Shown: positions 1 to 7,954 of the stretch, piece by piece
How positions within the stretch are numbered: position 1 is the first letter of the stretch
How the letters are laid out: the number at the start of each line of letters is the position of its first letter
NCBI GenBank assembly: GCA_937924525.1
Contig: CALDSU010000018.1
Span: forward strand, 36,501-100,500
Source of the DNA: an uncultured Bryobacteraceae bacterium
GTDB lineage: Bacteria > Acidobacteriota > Terriglobia > Bryobacterales > Bryobacteraceae
DNA length: 64,000 bases
Direction: 5' to 3'
The notes under the pieces: generated by a model
The model's database searches: none
Told to the model about the DNA's origin: nothing
Seen by the model: the letters and a program-made list of their open reading frames with translations, nothing else
Position numbers and translations under genes: made by a program

Positions 1-58
1 GCGGGCCCAGGCCGGCGCAAAAGCAACCCTGCGCTTCCTGCTTTTGTTCTTCCGTCAT
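1..58 (-). CDS. Start of an unidentified protein (partial)
   Basis: Only the first 19 codons are inside the window, reading MTEEQKQEAQGCFCAGLGP. The ATG lies two bases after the stop of the ArsA-like ATPase, so the gene is probably co-transcribed and translationally coupled with it. The visible part is hydrophilic with a CFC motif and no signal peptide. I do not recognise the family. Confidence 0.45.
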   Translation of the reverse strand, partial: MTEEQKQEAQGCFCAGLGP

Positions 59-60
59 GA

Positions 61-1248
61 TCACCCCTCCATCATCTCCACCGTCAGTATCTGATTTTCC
101 AGGCGCGCCCGCGAGGGGGTCAGCGCCGACATCGAAGTAGGCAGGCCGATGTGCCGCCGCAAGGCGCCGATCTCCACCACCAGTTCATCGCCCTTCTTGA
201 ACAAGCCGATTTCGCCCTTGGCGGCGAACGGCAGTTGGATCACCACCTCGTAGCGGCCGTCCGTCTTCTCGAAGCGGTAGGGCGCTTCGGTGCGCGTGAC
301 CGCCGCCGGGTCCTCCTGGCTGGCGTAGAGCGCCGCGGCCAGCTCCTCCAGGCGCTCGAGCCCGCAGACTTCGTGCGTGAACAGCGGCACGCGCTTGACC
401 GGCACGGGCGCAAAGTACTTGTCGATCTCGTCCAAAACGCGGGCCTGCGAAGCCTGCCACTCGTTGAAATACGCGTCCACCAAGCCCTGCGGCAGCACGC
501 GGTTCACCGCGATCTGGTCCACCGTCAGCCCGTGGAGCGAAAAATAGACAAAAGCCCGCTGCGTTTCGCGCAACACCATCTTCTCGGGATTGGTGACCAG
601 GCGGACGCTGGTGACGCCCGGATCCTCGAGCAATTCGGGGATCCCCTCGAGCTTGCTGAACAGGTCGGCGACGTTGGCGAAGTAGCTGTCGCCAGGCAGT
701 TCCACCGGCGAAACGCGGTTGGCGAGCGGCCGCACGGCCTTGAGCAGCCCGCGATGGTACGGGAAGATGTGCTTCATGTACCAGTCGAGGGTGGTGGGCA
801 TGCTGACGAAACGCAGCGACTCGGCGGTCGGCGCGCAGTCCAGCACGATCACGTCGTAGGCGCCCTCCCGCCGGTACTGGTTCACGTACATCATCGCGCT
901 CAGCTCTTCCATCCCGGGCAGGATGGCCAGTTCTTCGGCCTCGACGCCGCTGATGCCCGTGGTGCGCAGCACGGAAATGACATAGGCGGAGATCTCGCGC
1001 CAATGCTTCTTGATTTCCTGCTGGATGTTGACTTCGTGGATCTGGAGCCGGTCGTTGATCCGGTACGGTTCGCCTGTCTTGCCGTGGAACAGGCTGACTT
1101 CCAGGTCGAAGGAATCCGCCAGGCTGTGCGCCGGATCCACGCTCATGATCATGGTCCGGTAGCCCAGTTTGGCCAGGTGCAAGCCGGTCGCCGCCGCCAG
1201 GCTGGTCTTGCCCACTCCGCCTTTGCCGCTGAACAGCAGGATACGCAT
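61..1248 (-). CDS. ArsA/TRC40 (Get3)-family ATPase with C-terminal HSP20-like domain
   Basis: Cytosolic deviant-Walker P-loop ATPase of the ArsA/Get3 family, 395 residues. The P-loop GKGGVGKT is at residues 8-15, the switch I region VDPAHS at 37-42 and the DCAPTAE switch II motif at 137-143. The last ~85 residues look like the HSP20-like domain often found at the end of bacterial ArsA-like ATPases. The metal-binding cysteines of arsenite pumps and the CxxC zinc motif of Get3 are not evident, so arsenic transport is not supported; a role in handling hydrophobic client proteins is inference. I start at the second in-frame ATG (MRILLFSGKGG), where homologues begin and where a TACAAT box lies 10 bases upstream; an ATG four codons earlier is the alternative. 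It lies between two small genes of unknown function on the same strand. Confidence 0.88.
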   Translation of the reverse strand: MRILLFSGKGGVGKTSLAAATGLHLAKLGYRTMIMSVDPAHSLADSFDLEVSLFHGKTGEPYRINDRLQIHEVNIQQEIKKHWREISAYVISVLRTTGISGVEAEELAILPGMEELSAMMYVNQYRREGAYDVIVLDCAPTAESLRFVSMPTTLDWYMKHIFPYHRGLLKAVRPLANRVSPVELPGDSYFANVADLFSKLEGIPELLEDPGVTSVRLVTNPEKMVLRETQRAFVYFSLHGLTVDQIAVNRVLPQGLVDAYFNEWQASQARVLDEIDKYFAPVPVKRVPLFTHEVCGLERLEELAAALYASQEDPAAVTRTEAPYRFEKTDGRYEVVIQLPFAAKGEIGLFKKGDELVVEIGALRRHIGLPTSMSALTPSRARLENQILTVEMMEG

Positions 1249-1258
1249 CGTCCCTTTC

Positions 1259-1264
1259 ATTGTA
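1259..1264 (-). promoter_or_regulatory. -10 box of ArsA-like gene
   Basis: TACAAT on the minus strand, separated by 10 bases from the ATG at 1248. The alternative ATG at 1260 overlaps this box, which favours the inner start. Confidence 0.45.
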
Positions 1265-1300
1265 GGCGGCTGGGGGGTGCGGGCGCGCCGGGAGAGGACG

Positions 1301-1756
1301 CTACATTTCGCTGGCGAAGTATTCCGCCTGGAGCCAGTCGAGCGGCGGCGAGATCTGCATCAGTTCGCGCAGGCGCTCGAGGCTGCGGGGCAGCAGGAAG
1401 GTGACGGCGCAGGGAGGCCCGAGGACGGAGGGCAGATCGACGGGTTCCCGCCACATGCGCGCGGCCTGCCTTGCGCACGCGCTCAGCAGCCTCCGCCCGG
1501 GCGGGCGGGCGAGCATGGCGCAGAGCAGCAGCGGCTCGCCGAGATAGAGGAACTCCGCCCGTGCGGCGGCGGCGCGCCGGTCCCAGGCGAGGAGGAACCC
1601 TGCGAGCGCGGCGTCGTATTCCTCCAGGCGGACGCTCCGGCGGGCCTGCGTGACGACTCCGCGGAAGTCGATGCGCGCGCCGGCCAGCACCCGCAGGCTT
1701 TCCCGTTCCAGGATCCGGTAGAAGCGGGGCTTCACCGTACAGTCGGTGAACGTCAT
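1301..1756 (-). CDS. Hypothetical protein, 151 residues
   Basis: I do not recognise the family. The protein begins MTFTDCTVKPRFYRILERES, is rich in Arg, Leu and Ala, predicted mostly helical, with no signal peptide or clear membrane helix. The start is the ATG preceded by GGAAGGGA at suitable distance; the longer open frame upstream has no such support and overlaps the divergent cyclotransferase promoter region. It ends about 50 bases before the ArsA-like ATPase on the same strand and may share its transcript. Confidence 0.6.
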   Translation of the reverse strand: MTFTDCTVKPRFYRILERESLRVLAGARIDFRGVVTQARRSVRLEEYDAALAGFLLAWDRRAAAARAEFLYLGEPLLLCAMLARPPGRRLLSACARQAARMWREPVDLPSVLGPPCAVTFLLPRSLERLRELMQISPPLDWLQAEYFASEM

Positions 1757-1937
1757 CGCGGTTCCCTTCCGGCCGCGCCGAACCGGCGTGTCCACTGTCC
1801 TCATCGGCGCAGGACGCCCCGCCGCGGCCAGCGCGGATGGCCAGCAAGTACTGGGACTCCCGGAGGGGCGTGTTACTGTGACTAAGGAGCGAGCGCCTGG
1901 CCGCAACGGGCCGCGCGAAGCCCGAACGCTACGGCGC

Positions 1938-2702
1938 ATGATACGAACACTTCTCACGGCCGGAGCGCTGGCGGCGGGCATGGCCTGCCTGGCCGCCGCG
2001 CAGCAGGCCCCGACGCTCCGTCATCGCGTGGTGAACACGTTTCCGCACGATATCCGCGCGTTTACGCAGGGCCTTGCCTACCACGACGGATACCTGTACG
2101 AAGGGACCGGCAATTACGGCCGCTCCAGCGTTCGTAAGGTCCAGGTCGAGACTGGCAAGGTACTCCAGCGCACCGACCTGCCTGCCCAGTATTTCGGCGA
2201 GGGCATCACCATCTTCGGCGAAAAGCTGATCCAACTCACCTGGCAGACCCGGATCGCGTTCGTCTACGACCTCCGCACCCTGAAACAGACCGGCAGTTTC
2301 GTCTATCCAACCGAAGGCTGGGGACTTACTCACGACGGCAAACGCCTGATTATGAGCGATGGGTCGGCCACCCTCTATTTCCGCGATCCGCTGACGTTTC
2401 GGGAAACCGGGCGGCTGGAAGTCCGGGAAGGCCGTCAATCGCTTCCGAACCTGAACGAACTTGAGTTCGTCAAGGGAGAGATCTGGGCCAACGTGTGGCA
2501 AAGCGAGCGCATCGCGCGGATTTCTCCCCGGACCGGGCAGGTGCTCTCCTGGGTGGGTTTGCAGGGGCTCCGCGACCAGGTGCTGCGTGAGAACCCGTAC
2601 GCCGACGTGCTCAACGGCATCGCCTGGGACCCCAAGCGCGACCGCCTGTTCGTAACCGGCAAATGGTGGACCAAGCTGTTCGAGATCCAGGTGGTGAAGT
2701 AG
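1938..2702 (+). CDS. Glutaminyl-peptide cyclotransferase (plant-type QC family), secreted
   Basis: Probable glutamine cyclotransferase, which converts N-terminal glutamine of peptides to pyroglutamate. 254 residues with an N-terminal signal peptide (MIRTLLTAGALAAGMACLAA) ending near AAAQQA, followed by a five-bladed beta-propeller typical of the plant/bacterial QC family. Supporting segments are FTQGLAY, EGTGNYG, LIQLTW, EGWGLTHDG, NELEFVKGEIWANVW and the terminal LNGIAWDPKRDRLFVTGK, which is very characteristic. The open frame extends 64 codons upstream, but the ATG chosen is the one that gives a clean signal peptide. No good ribosome site is visible. Confidence 0.9.
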   Translation: MIRTLLTAGALAAGMACLAAAQQAPTLRHRVVNTFPHDIRAFTQGLAYHDGYLYEGTGNYGRSSVRKVQVETGKVLQRTDLPAQYFGEGITIFGEKLIQLTWQTRIAFVYDLRTLKQTGSFVYPTEGWGLTHDGKRLIMSDGSATLYFRDPLTFRETGRLEVREGRQSLPNLNELEFVKGEIWANVWQSERIARISPRTGQVLSWVGLQGLRDQVLRENPYADVLNGIAWDPKRDRLFVTGKWWTKLFEIQVVK

Positions 2703-2727
2703 CCGCGGCGCCGGGTCTCCTTTGACG

Positions 2728-2733
2728 TAAACT
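2728..2733 (+). promoter_or_regulatory. Possible -10 box of MlrC gene
   Basis: TAAACT with 9 bases to the ATG at 2743. The intervening GAGGATG could also act as a weak ribosome site. Confidence 0.3.
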
Positions 2734-2742
2734 GAGGATGCC

Positions 2743-4311
2743 ATGACACGCCGGGCTTGTTCCCTCATCTTTCTGGCCGCCGGCGCCGGGTTTCTGTTGC
2801 TCGCGCAGGCTCCTCCCCGAAAACCGCGCATCGCGGTGGGAGGAATCTCCGCCGAGTCGAACTCGCTGTATCCCCGGGCCGTGCCGATGCGGGAGTCTTC
2901 CCCGGTCGCAAACCGCGAGGAGTGGCTGGCGGAAACCTCGAAGGCGAATACCGTGGCCAGCGGCGTCCTTGCCGCGGCAAAACAGACCGGCCTCGAAATC
3001 TACCCGGTCCTGCGCGCGGGCGCTTCGTCGCTGGGCTACGTGGAGAAGACTTCCTTCGAGCGCGCACTGGACAAACTGGTGGATCAGTTGCAAAACGCCC
3101 GCCCGCCGTTCGACGGCGTGATTCTGATTCTGCACGGCGCAATGGTGGTGGATGGCTACCCGCACGGCGACGCCGAGGTAGTCCGGCGGGTCCGCGCGGC
3201 GATGGGCAGGGGATTCCCGATCGTGGTGACGCACGATTTCCACGCCAACGTCAGCGAAGAGATCGTGCGCGATTCCGATGTCCTGATTACCTACAAGGAG
3301 AATCCTCATCTCGACACCAAAGCGCGGGGGGAGCAGGCGGCGACAATCCTCGCCCGTATGATTCGGGGCGAGGTCAAGCCGGTGCAGGCCATCGCCAAGC
3401 CGCCCATGATCGTCAACATTGTTTATCAGGACACGTTCCATGAGCCGTACAAGCCCATCACCGACGAGAGCCGGCGCCTGGAGCGGGAGCACGCCAAAAT
3501 TCTGGCCGCCAGCGTGCCGGGCGGCTACCAGTGGGCGGACGTGCCGGCCATGGGACCGAGCGCCATCGTGGTCACCGACAACGACCCGGAACTGGCCCGG
3601 CGGGAGGCGCAGCGGCTGAGCGACCTGTTGTGGGGCATTCGCCACCGCCTGGTGTTCCGTTCTCCCGACGCCGCCACCGCGGTGCGGGACGCGATGGCCA
3701 GCGATCGCTTTCCGGTGGTCCTGATGGACACGGGGGACAACATTGGCGGCGGTTCCGCCGGCGACGGCACCTTCCTGCTGAACGAACTCGTGAAACAGAA
3801 AGCGCAGGGTTGGGTGGTGGTCATCTCCGACGCGGAAGCGAACCAAGCCGCGTTTCAGGCCGGCGTCGGCGGCGCATTCGACCAGTTGGTCGGCGGCAAG
3901 ACGGACAAGATCCATGGCGATCCGGTGCGCGTGCGGGGGCGGGTGAAGAGCCTGCACGACGGCAATTACGTCGAAACCGAAGTCCGGCACGGCGGAGGCC
4001 GCTATCAGAGCATGGGCCTGACGGCGGTCATCGAGGTGGAAGGCTCGACGCGCGATCTGCCCAACCTGCTGCTGCTCACGCGCCGCCCGACCAGTCCGAA
4101 CAGCCTGCACCAGTTGATCAGCAACGGGGTGTACCCGCAGCGGCAGCGCATCCTGGTGGCGAAAGGAACCACGGCGCCCCGCGCCGCCTACGAACCCATC
4201 GCGGCCCGCATTGTGGAAGTCAACACGGGCGGGGCGACCGACATCAACCCGGCGCGATTCACGTTCCGCCACGTGCGGCGGCCGCTGTTTGGCCTCGAGG
4301 AAGGAAGATGA
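2743..4311 (+). CDS. M81-family metallopeptidase (MlrC-like), secreted
   Basis: 522-residue protein of the MlrC family, named for a zinc enzyme in microcystin degradation, although most members have unknown substrates. A signal peptide (MTRRACSLIFLAAGAGFLLL) precedes mature sequence starting near APPRKPRIAVGG. The N-terminal DUF1485 part contains GGISAESNSL, ILHGAMVVDGYPHGD and THDFHANVSEEIV, which carry likely metal ligands. The C-terminal MlrC domain contains MDTGDNIGGGSAGDGTFLL, the usual Asp/Gly-rich motif. Length is normal. Its neighbours do not suggest a pathway; a periplasmic amidase or peptidase role is inference. Confidence 0.88.
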   Translation: MTRRACSLIFLAAGAGFLLLAQAPPRKPRIAVGGISAESNSLYPRAVPMRESSPVANREEWLAETSKANTVASGVLAAAKQTGLEIYPVLRAGASSLGYVEKTSFERALDKLVDQLQNARPPFDGVILILHGAMVVDGYPHGDAEVVRRVRAAMGRGFPIVVTHDFHANVSEEIVRDSDVLITYKENPHLDTKARGEQAATILARMIRGEVKPVQAIAKPPMIVNIVYQDTFHEPYKPITDESRRLEREHAKILAASVPGGYQWADVPAMGPSAIVVTDNDPELARREAQRLSDLLWGIRHRLVFRSPDAATAVRDAMASDRFPVVLMDTGDNIGGGSAGDGTFLLNELVKQKAQGWVVVISDAEANQAAFQAGVGGAFDQLVGGKTDKIHGDPVRVRGRVKSLHDGNYVETEVRHGGGRYQSMGLTAVIEVEGSTRDLPNLLLLTRRPTSPNSLHQLISNGVYPQRQRILVAKGTTAPRAAYEPIAARIVEVNTGGATDINPARFTFRHVRRPLFGLEEGR

Positions 4312-4387
4312 GCAGACGCTGCGGAGAGCGCCTCCCGGCACGCGGACAGGGCCGGCGCCGCCAGGTCCCGGGAGGCGCGAAGCGGCC

Positions 4388-4795
4388 CTATTCGCCCAGG
4401 ATGTCGTACGTGGTGGTGCCGGGCTTGCGCACCTTTTCGTACGCTTTCATCCACTCGGCGTGGTAGGGGTCGGCGGCGTAGGCCTTCAGCGCTTCCTCCC
4501 CCTGGGTTGAAAACTCCATGCACACGCCGTGCTGGCGCTGATTGCGCTCGCCCCTGGCGTTGAACTGGTTCAGCGGCCGCAACAGCTTTCCGTGCCACAC
4601 GCGTTTGATGCTCTTGATCTTTTTGGGCATCGCGTCGGTAGCGGCGCGGAACGCCTGCCAGTCTTCGTCGGTGGCCGTTTCGATCACGGTGAACGCGAAG
4701 CAATGCATCATCGACTTTTCGCCCGCCCGCGCGGTAGCGCCGGCCAGCAGCAACCCCGCCGCCAGCACGCCGAGGGCTCTCCAGAGTTCCGTCAT
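4388..4795 (-). CDS. Dabb-family stress-responsive alpha/beta-barrel protein, secreted
   Basis: 135-residue protein with a signal peptide (TELWRALGVLAAGLLLAGAT, cleavage near ARAGE) and a single Dabb ferredoxin-like barrel. Typical family segments are MMHCFAFTVI at the start, KRVWHGKL in the middle and DPYHAEWMKAYEKV near the end. Dabb domains usually dimerise and bind small hydrophobic molecules; the ligand here is unknown. The start has a strong AAGGAGG site nine bases upstream. The gene is convergent with the MlrC gene and divergent from the enolase-superfamily gene. Confidence 0.82.
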   Translation of the reverse strand: MTELWRALGVLAAGLLLAGATARAGEKSMMHCFAFTVIETATDEDWQAFRAATDAMPKKIKSIKRVWHGKLLRPLNQFNARGERNQRQHGVCMEFSTQGEEALKAYAADPYHAEWMKAYEKVRKPGTTTYDILGE

Positions 4796-4847
4796 CTGTT
4801 TTCCTCCTTCAGGGGAACCCGCTTAGTTTATCACCGGGCCGCGCCCT

Positions 4848-4853
4848 TACAAT
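4848..4853 (+). promoter_or_regulatory. -10 box giving a near-leaderless start
   Basis: TACAAT with 7 bases (TGAGGAA) to the ATG at 4861. No -35 element is recognisable at the usual distance. Confidence 0.5.
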
Positions 4854-4860
4854 TGAGGAA

Positions 4861-6000
4861 ATGCGCATCACGGCGATCGAGACCCTGTACTTGTCCTGCG
4901 GCATTACTGTGCACGCCGGACCCGTCCGGTGGACGTGGGTCCGGATCCATACCGACGCCGGACTGACCGGTCTCGGAGAGACGTATCCCAACCCGGAGGT
5001 GGAGACGGCGGTGATCCACTCCGCGCTCGCCCCCGTGCTGTTGGGACAGGATCCGCTGGCGATCGACCGGTTGTGGCGGGAGATGTTCCTCGCCGTGTCT
5101 TACAGCGGCTGGGCAGGCGCGGAGATGCGGGCCATCAGCGCGGTCGACCTCGCCCTCTGGGACCTGGCCGGAAAGGCCGCCGGCATGCCGGTCTACCAGT
5201 TGCTGGGCGGAGCGTCGCGCGAGTGGATTCCCACCTATAACACCTGCTATGACCACCTGGACTTTCTGACCGAGCCGGTCCGGCTGGCGCGGGACCTGGC
5301 GTCGCAGGGAATCAACGCCATGAAGATCTGGCCGTTCGATGGCATCGCCCGGGAAACGCGCGGCCAATTCCTCACCAAAGATCAGTTGCGGCGGGGCGTG
5401 GAACCGTTGCGGCGGATCCGCGAGGAATTGGGTGACCGCATGGATGTGGCGCTCGAGTTCCATGGCTACTGGAACCTGCCGTGCGCCATCGAGATCGCCC
5501 GCGCGGTGGAACCCTACGCGCCGCTCTGGCTGGAAGAGATGCTTCCGCAGGACAACCTGGCCGCCTACCGGGAGTTGGCGGAGGCCACGCGGCTGCCGCT
5601 CTGCCTCAGCGAACGGCTGATGACGCGGTGGGGTTTCCGGGAGTTGCTGGACAACCGCGCCGCCCGGATCGTGATGCCGGACTTGTGCTGGTGCGGGGGG
5701 ATCTCCGAGGGCCGCAAAATCGCCTCCGCCGCGGAGACATACTACTTGCCGGTGGCTCCGCACAATTGCGGCGGGCCGGTCTTGCACGCCGCCACCGGAC
5801 ATCTGGCGGCGAACGTGCCCAATTTGTATCTGATGGAATCGGTCCGGCGTCACTACGCGGAGGAATACCTGGGGCTCACCGCCGCCCCATGGCTGGCGGA
5901 AGACGGGCGTTTTCCGCTGCCCGGCGGGCCGGGACTCGGAGTGGAACTGGCCGAAGGGATTGAGGCGCGGCCAGGGGCGATGGTACGCCGGACGCCATGA
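4861..6000 (+). CDS. Enolase-superfamily (mandelate racemase / sugar-acid dehydratase-like) protein
   Basis: 379-residue cytosolic enzyme with an N-terminal capping domain (MRITAIETLYLSCG ... VRIHTDAGLTGLGETY) and a (beta/alpha)7-beta barrel. AMKIWPFDG carries the barrel lysine and resembles the KFDPF segment of D-galactonate/galactarate dehydratases. Likely Mg2+ ligands are in VALEFHGYW, LWLEEMLP and the LSERL segment, and PVAPHNCGGP supplies the catalytic His region. These residues support a proton-abstracting dehydratase or racemase of a sugar acid; the substrate cannot be read from sequence. Length is normal for the family. It stands alone, divergent from the Dabb gene. Confidence 0.85.
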   Translation: MRITAIETLYLSCGITVHAGPVRWTWVRIHTDAGLTGLGETYPNPEVETAVIHSALAPVLLGQDPLAIDRLWREMFLAVSYSGWAGAEMRAISAVDLALWDLAGKAAGMPVYQLLGGASREWIPTYNTCYDHLDFLTEPVRLARDLASQGINAMKIWPFDGIARETRGQFLTKDQLRRGVEPLRRIREELGDRMDVALEFHGYWNLPCAIEIARAVEPYAPLWLEEMLPQDNLAAYRELAEATRLPLCLSERLMTRWGFRELLDNRAARIVMPDLCWCGGISEGRKIASAAETYYLPVAPHNCGGPVLHAATGHLAANVPNLYLMESVRRHYAEEYLGLTAAPWLAEDGRFPLPGGPGLGVELAEGIEARPGAMVRRTP

Positions 6001-6098
6001 GTAATAGGTCAACAGCGCCAGCAGTCCCAGCGGCATTACGGTACTTGGGTTGGGGTTCTAAGGGATTTGAGACGTAGTCTTGGAAGCCCGTTTCGTTC

Positions 6099-6104
6099 TA
6101 CGAT
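6099..6104 (+). promoter_or_regulatory. Possible -10 box of first zinc-knuckle/lectin gene
   Basis: TACGAT, 24 bases before the ATG at 6129. It overlaps the TTG that would start the longer reading, favouring the inner ATG. Confidence 0.3.
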
Positions 6105-6128
6105 TTGAGGGACGAAGTGGGCGCGGCT

Positions 6129-7871
6129 ATGAACTGTTTGCTGTGCGGGGCCAAATTGGCAATCTTCCGGAAGTCGTCGATTGGCGATTTCTGCAGCCTG
6201 GAGCACCGCGCGTTGTACCTGGCTGATCACGAGGGAGTTCAGCCGGGGGAGAGTGCGGCGAAGCAAGCCCCGTCGGCGGTCCGCTTGGCGGAAACCGCAG
6301 CGCCGGCGGGTCCGGACGCTGCCGAGCCAGCGGGCCTGCGGTCTCCTGCCGTATCGAATTTCTTATCGCCATTTCCAGCGCCGGCGTTAGGACGGCGCAC
6401 GCCACGCGCCGGGACCGGGCTCCAGGTGGCGGCCGCCCCACCGCAACTCCCTGCCGGCCCGGTTCTGCGACGGGCGCGTTTGACCTCTGCCGGGCTGGTC
6501 CTGCCTTGGTCGGGTTCCGCAAGTTTGGGCTTTTCGCTGTCGACGCTGGTGGCCGCTGCCTGGGCGCGCGACGGCAGTCCGGCCCTGGCGTCCGAGGAAC
6601 TGACGCCGCGCTTCGTGCGCCTGCTTGCGTATCCTCAGCCGGGTGAAGTAGATACGGATCTTCCGCGGCCGAGCCAGCGCTCCCCGCTGGCCTCCAAGCC
6701 GGTCCTGCAACTGCCTTCGGCAATCGGAGGCTCCGCATTCGATCTGCCGCAGTCCCGCGCCGAATTCGTGGGCCGGCGGACCATCGATCCGCTCCTGCTG
6801 CGACGCGCCGGCGTTCGGCCGGACGTGCCGGCAGGCGAGTCGTCGTCGGGTTTGCGGCCGGTGGTGCCCACTCACCTCGTGCTGCCGCAGAACGATCTGC
6901 CGCGAATTGACCCCAAAGAGTCCATCCGCGCGATTTCCCAGGCGGCCGCCGCGCGCGCCGCCGAAGCCGTCAGCCGGTACGACGTGGAGGAATTCGTTGC
7001 GCCTCGCATCCCCCCGCGCCCGGCGGAAGACGACTGGCTGCACAACCTCTCCAAACTGATGCCGCCTGCGCCGACCCTGCTGGCGATTGCGGCCTGCGCG
7101 ATCTTCACGGTGGCTACGCTTACCTTCCTCGCTCTTCCCAAACCGGTGTTCTCCGCCGCGTCGGAAGGGCAGGGATTCTCGAGCCAGATCGCCAATTTTC
7201 GGGCGCTGGTACGCAGCCGGTCCGCCATCCGTTATCAGGACGACTTCCGGTCCGGTTTGGGCAACTGGGACGGCGGGGAAGGCTGGGCGAAGGAATGGGC
7301 CTACGATCAGGCGGGCTCCCTGCGGCCCGGCAGGCTCGGACTCTGGCGTAAGTCCATGTCTCTTACCAACTACAGGCTCGAATTTCTCGGTCAGATCGAA
7401 AAGCGCAGCTTGTCCTGGGTGTTCCGCGCCGCCGACGTCAACAACTTCCACGCCGCCAAGATTACGATCAGCAGACCGGGCCCGTTGCCGCTGGCCGACC
7501 TCGTCCGCTACACCGTGGTGGACGGTGTGGCCGGTCCCCGGACTTCGGTGCCGCTACCGTTCGCCGTTCGCAACGACACGTTGTATCAAGTCCAGATGGA
7601 CATTCAGGGTTCGCACTTTGCAACCAAAGTGAACGGGCGGATTGTTGACTCCTGGACCGATGCGCGTCATCCTGCCGGGGGCGTGGGCTTCTTCTCGGAC
7701 AATGGCGAACAGTCGCGCGTGCGCTGGCTGAGAGTATCGCACCGCGATGACTTCATCGGGCGGATCTGTTCCTACCTCACCGCGGAAAACCTGATGCCCG
7801 CGGAACAGGACGAAGTGCTGGCCTCGGCCACCCTGCTGGTGGACGGTGAGACAGTTCTGTTGGTCCGCTAA
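6129..7871 (+). CDS. Membrane protein: N-terminal Cys/His knuckle, Pro/Ala-rich linker, C-terminal lectin-like domain (paralogue 1)
   Basis: No characterised family matches the whole 580-residue protein. Residues 1-35 (MNCLLCG ... DFCSLEHRALYL) hold a probable zinc site C3-x2-C6-x15-C22-x3-H26, like short treble-clef or MYM/TRASH-type knuckles. A ~280-residue stretch rich in Ala, Pro, Arg and Leu follows, probably disordered. One membrane helix is near residues 315-335 (LLAIAACAIFTVATLTFLAL). The last ~200 residues (from YQDDFRSGLGNW) resemble concanavalin/LamG-type or DUF1080-like jelly rolls, with FRAADVNNFHAAKI and GGVGFFSDNGE. This predicts a cytosolic zinc end and an outside sugar-binding-type domain. 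The ATG matches the paralogue's MTCLYC start. It is followed by paralogue 2 and a TPR gene. Confidence 0.75.
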   Translation: MNCLLCGAKLAIFRKSSIGDFCSLEHRALYLADHEGVQPGESAAKQAPSAVRLAETAAPAGPDAAEPAGLRSPAVSNFLSPFPAPALGRRTPRAGTGLQVAAAPPQLPAGPVLRRARLTSAGLVLPWSGSASLGFSLSTLVAAAWARDGSPALASEELTPRFVRLLAYPQPGEVDTDLPRPSQRSPLASKPVLQLPSAIGGSAFDLPQSRAEFVGRRTIDPLLLRRAGVRPDVPAGESSSGLRPVVPTHLVLPQNDLPRIDPKESIRAISQAAAARAAEAVSRYDVEEFVAPRIPPRPAEDDWLHNLSKLMPPAPTLLAIAACAIFTVATLTFLALPKPVFSAASEGQGFSSQIANFRALVRSRSAIRYQDDFRSGLGNWDGGEGWAKEWAYDQAGSLRPGRLGLWRKSMSLTNYRLEFLGQIEKRSLSWVFRAADVNNFHAAKITISRPGPLPLADLVRYTVVDGVAGPRTSVPLPFAVRNDTLYQVQMDIQGSHFATKVNGRIVDSWTDARHPAGGVGFFSDNGEQSRVRWLRVSHRDDFIGRICSYLTAENLMPAEQDEVLASATLLVDGETVLLVR

Positions 7872-7906
7872 GTATTTTTCCCATCTAGGCGCGCGCAACA
7901 AGTACC

Positions 7907-7920
7907 GGTACCATGGTACC
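7907..7920. repeat. 14-bp perfect palindrome between the paralogues
   Basis: GGTACCATGGTACC is its own reverse complement, and another AGTACC directly precedes it, giving three GTACC units in 19 bases. It lies between the stop of paralogue 1 and the likely start of paralogue 2. It could be an operator; it contains the outermost possible ATG of paralogue 2. Confidence 0.4.
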
Positions 7921-7954
7921 CAGGCGGGGAGTGCGCCCGGCCGGGATGCGTTCG

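Noticed and set aside
61..1248. Arsenite-pump ATPase assignment
   Set aside because: Metal-binding cysteines and an arsB or arsR neighbour are missing; only the ATPase family is supported.
151..1404. Long plus-strand open frame opposite the ArsA-like gene
   Set aside because: It is antisense to a protein with clear motifs and has low-complexity His/Arg/Gln composition typical of GC-rich shadow frames.
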